From positions 264,512-328,511 of the forward strand of contig NW_025935962.1 of NCBI RefSeq assembly GCF_000764305.2: a stretch of 64,000 bases of DNA, given 5' to 3'. This DNA is from Hyalella azteca (taxonomy: Eukaryota > Arthropoda > Malacostraca > Amphipoda > Hyalellidae). The stretch's first letter is position 1; the number at the start of each line of letters is the position of its first letter. Positions 60,150 through 64,000 of the stretch are shown here, in pieces. Under the pieces are notes generated by a model. The model was not told the origin of the DNA. It saw only the letters and a list, made by a program, of their open reading frames with translations, and searched no databases. Both the position numbers and the translations under genes were made by a program.

Positions 60150-61860
60150 AAAAGGCTAGTCTGACGTCTCGGACAAATTTACGGCCGACGTATTCATTAG
60201 GGGAGCGCAGCCGTGCACCACCAATTTTGTGCACCAATAAGCCCTGAATCGAACGCCTTGGATCTCTCCGGACCTACACCAATCATCCGTGCACCACTCT
60301 GCTTTGTCCTCTTCCGGCCTTGACCACCACCTGCCGTGCACCACCATGCCGCGGATCGAATATGACTTCCGGGCATCGTTAAATTACGTAATTTTACGTT
60401 CTCCGCAGCTAAGGTTAGGTTTCAGGTAGCATAGTTCTGTTTCAAAATTTATCGTCCTTCGACCAGTGGCCGTTCGACCGAGGGCTGGTTCGACCCACGG
60501 CCTAGATACGGACGGCTTGAAGTGGTGAAGGCTACGTTCCGGAAGGCAGGAATCATGATGGTCCATTACATCCAGGGCAGTGGTGGTCTTCGGCAGGCGA
60601 CCCTTCATTAGTACGTAACGGTGATGTTTTGCTCGTGAAAATTTTTGGAATTTCACCTTCATTCGTGAGTTATATGGCTATACGTGCCGAAATTCGAAGT
60701 GAGCAAGAAATTTCTTCTAAACTACTGTACAGATTTGAACGAAACTATATACAAACCTAACCTCCCAAAAGTGATGTTTAGCTCATGACAATTTTTTAAA
60801 TTTTGTCTTCATTTGCTAGTTTTTTTCTATTTTTCCCTCATTTGTGATTTAAACAGCAAACGTGCTTAAATTCGCAGCGAGCAAGGAATTTTTCCTAAAT
60901 ACTTAACAGATTTGAACGACACATCGTATTAGAATACCTAACTTCCCAACGGTGATGTTTAGCTCGGGACAATTTTTTTTTATTTTGCCTTCGTTTGTAA
61001 GTTATACGACTTTACGTATATGGCTCCTGATCAATGCAACTTTTAAAATCGGCCTGAGAAATGCCGGTCGTTTCTCCGTATATCCATGTAAATCGCAAAC
61101 GGAGGCAAAATCGAAAAAAAATTGTCACGAGCTAAACATCACCGTTGGGAGGTTAGGTTTGTATATTCAAAGTTTCGCTCAAATTTGCACACTAGTTTAG
61201 AAGAAATTTCTTGCTCACTGCGAATTTCGGAACGTATCGCCATATAACTCACGAATGGAGGTGAAATTCCAAAAATTTCCACGAGCTAAACATCAGCGTT
61301 AGTCCTTAATGAATACGTGTACCAAGTTTCATTGAGCTACGTTCATTACTTAGGGAGATAATCGGGTCGCCTGCCGAAGACCACCACTGCCCTGGATGTA
61401 ATGGACCATCATGATTCCTGCCTTCCGGAACGTAGCCTTCAACACTTCAAGCCGTCCGTATCTAGGCCGTGGGTCGAACCAGCCCTCGGTCGAACGGCCA
61501 CTTGTCGAAGGACGATAAATTTTGGAACAGAACTATATGCTATCTGAAACCTAACCTCAGATGCGGTGAACGTAAAATTACCTAATTTAGCGATGCCCGG
61601 AAGTCAGATTCGATCCGCGGCCCGGTGGTGCACGGCAGGTGGTGGTCAAGGCCGGAGGAGGACAAAGCCGAGTGGTGCACGGCTGATTGGTGTAGGTCCG
61701 GAGTGATTCAAGGCGTTCGATTCAGGGCTTATTGGTGCACAAAATTTGTGGTGCACCGCTGCGCTCCCGAGATAATCATTGCTAACTGAATTTGGAGATT
61801 TGCCGAGAGACCTGCCGCAAGTCCGGCCGTAAATTTGGCCGAGATGTGTCAGTGAGCAGC
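60150..61860. mobile_element. Large foldback element (about 1.7 kb, arms about 0.6 kb)
   Basis: 60150-60770 and 61190-61860 are reverse complements through successive landmarks: AAATTTACGGCCG at the outer ends, GGAGCGCAGC, GAATCGAACGCCTTG, CATCCAGGGCAGTGGTGGTC, and AAACATCACCGTTGGGAGGT inside. The centre (60770-61190) is made of related internal repeats. The arm's open frame (RLPKTTTALDVMDHHDSCL) has no known domain. Partial copies lie at 6600-6935, 8146-8360 and inside the hAT element at 16860-17110. Confidence 0.88.
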
Positions 61861-61976
61861 CAGTCTTAGATCTGTGAACTATTCAAGAAAAGTACAACAA
61901 TCGGTGACAGGCATATCCAGGTCCATTCTTCAACGCCGAAGATACTATACTATACTAATACTGGCACGTTATCTTC

Positions 61977-62794
61977 CATGGTGGAACTAATACAAGGTTG
62001 ACCCACTCGCAGCTGCACCTTGCGCATGTCATTTGTTATTTCACCCGTGATGTCACCTTGGTTGTTGTGACGTCAACTTGTGGCGTCATTGTGTGATTCA
62101 AGCTGATTTGTAACACCTGTTTTGCTTAAAATATGACTAGTTACAGTAAATACATTTTATTGGGCCATTTTATTGGGCCATTTTAATGAGGTCAATTTTT
62201 TTCATGGTTGAACTAATACAACGTTTTCCCTAGTGCTGCTGCGCCTTGCGGATGTCATTTGTTATTCCAACTGTGACGTCACCTTGGCTCTTGTGACGTC
62301 ACCTCGTGACGTCAAACTTATTTGTAACACCGGATTTGCTTAAAATAAGACTAGTTGCATGCAGTAAATAAATTTTCGTGGGGCATTTTGATAAGATCAA
62401 TTTTCTTAATGCCTTCAAAGACGACATAAAAACCATGGTTGAACTATATAAGGTTAACCCACGAGAAGTTGTTACGTCACGTAGATCGAAAAACGTAAAC
62501 AAACCCATCATTCCCACGATGGATTGGTTGACTGATTTGATCGCATTTCGGTGATTGGTTATTACCCGTGACGTCGCTGAGATCAGTGACGTCACAGGCG
62601 ATCAACCGATTACATCCGCAAAAATGGGCTTCTTATGGGTCAACCTAATACTAGTTCAGCCATGATAAAAACAATTTATTGACATTTGTGACAACAACTC
62701 TATTGACATGTGTGTCCACAGTGACGTCACTCTGGAGAAGCGCAAAACGGCTATAAATCGTTATCGCCGTGGGTCAACCTTATATTCAACCATG
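61977..62794. mobile_element. Cluster of hAT-type MITEs, tandem and nested
   Basis: Left ends CATGGT(T/G)GAACTA at 61977 and 62213 head two tandem units of about 236 bp. A complete 231-bp element at 62434-62664 has perfect 8-bp duplications ATAAAAAC (62426-62433 and 62665-62672). A further right end, TATTCAACCATG, closes at 62794. The complete copy is the same family as 37343-37628. Several TGACGTCA/TGACGTCAC motifs occur throughout. Confidence 0.87.
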
Positions 62795-62799
62795 TTTGT

Positions 62800-64000
62800 C
62801 GTCTACCTGCTAGAAAATCTGAAACAAAGAAAAATTCAAACGCATGTCTAAGTTTTCGAAATAAAGAAATGCCTTGTTTATTATTATTCACTCAATATTT
62901 CGTTACATATTGTTTTTAGTTGGAGCCGAACTCAATTTAATTGAGTCCTCTTCCATAACAAATGCCGTAGTTGACATTCACGGGGAGATATTTACAGCGT
63001 TCACATTGCCTTTGGGGCTATAGTCATCCATTGACGAAATGAGCGCGATTTGGCAACACCTCTCCCGCGCAAAGTTTCCGGCGTGCAATAAAATCTTAGT
63101 AACCTTTTTTTACTGTCGACGTCATGCATGAGCTCGTAGTACAATACGTTTTAATTTATATCTTAATATTTCAACATTGTGAGTTTTAACCTATTTTGTG
63201 AAGCTAATGAATGAAAATTTAAGTGATATTTTTTAAACCGTTTAGTCGGCGTTAGCTTTGCGCCACGCTTGCCCGGACTTTGCTCGACACCGGTATTGTA
63301 GAAAATTGGATGTCTGTTGTAAACAAATGAATGGCACAACAAAAGATTCTTCGTTTTGCATTAGCCTAGCCTATATGCTCAACTACTGTTTCTTTTCATA
63401 AAGTTTTAATGAGCTTTTAGTATATTTTGCTCTGAAAATTAGGTAGACGTTTTTAGGTTACCTTTATGACAGTGACTCAAGATGATATTTGATTTGACAT
63501 TCGCGACTCTAGTCGTACACGTTACATGTGGACAGTAAAAGTGGACTTCATCCATTTTCTTTCTCAATGTAGATCCCAATCCCATGAAAAGTTGAAACAA
63601 GTGTAGAATTGTAGAACCTAATATCAATGCCAAATTTGTAATATTGGGTAGAAGTTCTCTGAAATTGCAGATTAAAATAATTAGGTAGGTATTAACAATA
63701 CTAGTTTCATGGGTGATTTTCTAAGTTACTGGAAAAAAAGCTGTTTCTTTCAACTTTTCACTGAGACTGAAGTTGGGAAAAGGCTAAACAAATGGGCCAG
63801 ATTCACAGTCACACAGTGCCTTGTTGTGGTTTATTTTTCCTCTGAGGTCAATGTCCAATTTTCCAGTTCAGTAAGGGCTAGAGGCTAGGTAGGTATGTGA
63901 CTGTATGTCAGCTAGTATGGAATATATCTACTTGGCGAGCCGCGACTGAATTTTTCGAGCCGTGGTTTTATGGATTTGCGAGCCGTGATTCCATTTCTTC
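62800..64000. other. Right end of window, no recognised gene
   Basis: AT-rich sequence with no ORF over 65 codons and no splice pattern I can support. The last 80 bp repeat GCGAGCCG-type motifs (63936-63985), which resemble subterminal repeats of some hAT elements; the other end would be outside the window. Confidence 0.45.

Overview
The window is eukaryotic nuclear DNA: multi-exon genes with GT-AG introns, AT-rich introns and spacers, and many transposon remnants. A GH18 chitinase with peritrophin-type chitin-binding domains, plus non-LTR, Penelope-like and hAT-type elements, points to an arthropod. A crustacean seems most likely to me, but the species cannot be fixed from the sequence. Two single N bases (6745, 11853) mark it as a draft assembly.

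Four gene-sized loci can be read exon by exon. (1) FAM114A (NOXP20-like), + strand, about 369-3688. (2) A gene on the - strand, 15958 down to 10497, for a secreted protein with six CBM14/ChtBD2 domains and two Thr-rich linkers; it uses a chitinase signal-peptide exon but has no GH18 domain. (3) NAT10 (Kre33-family RNA cytidine acetyltransferase), + strand, 22401-34975, 18 exons, 981 residues, with phases that close exactly. (4) A complete GH18 chitinase, + strand, 40032-45307, 11 exons, 644 residues. A second chitinase, 50155-55866, is a decayed pseudogene.

The main result is the layout. A segment 'a' (FAM114A 3' end plus the last NAT10 exon, 2285-4740) recurs inverted at 34740-36530. A larger segment 'b' (chitinase and flanks, about 36590-47170) recurs inverted at about 8710-21570. 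The order is FAM114A - a - b inverted - NAT10 - a inverted - b - flank. This is the order expected after one inversion with staggered breaks and fill-in at both ends, starting from FAM114A(+), NAT10(-), chitinase(+). Each copy of 'a' completes one gene and leaves a relic of the other. The copy of 'b' supplied a spare chitinase, which lost its catalytic exons and multiplied its chitin-binding exons in frame.

Regions: 1-4740 FAM114A and arm a; 4740-8700 repeats and LINE tails; 8710-21570 arm b inverted with the chitin-binding gene and TE blocks; 21570-34975 NAT10 with foldback elements in introns 1 and 11; 34740-36530 arm a inverted; 36590-47170 arm b with the intact chitinase; 47170-50100 mostly featureless; 50155-55866 chitinase pseudogene; 55870-64000 repeats, LINE and Penelope fragments, a large foldback and hAT-type MITEs.
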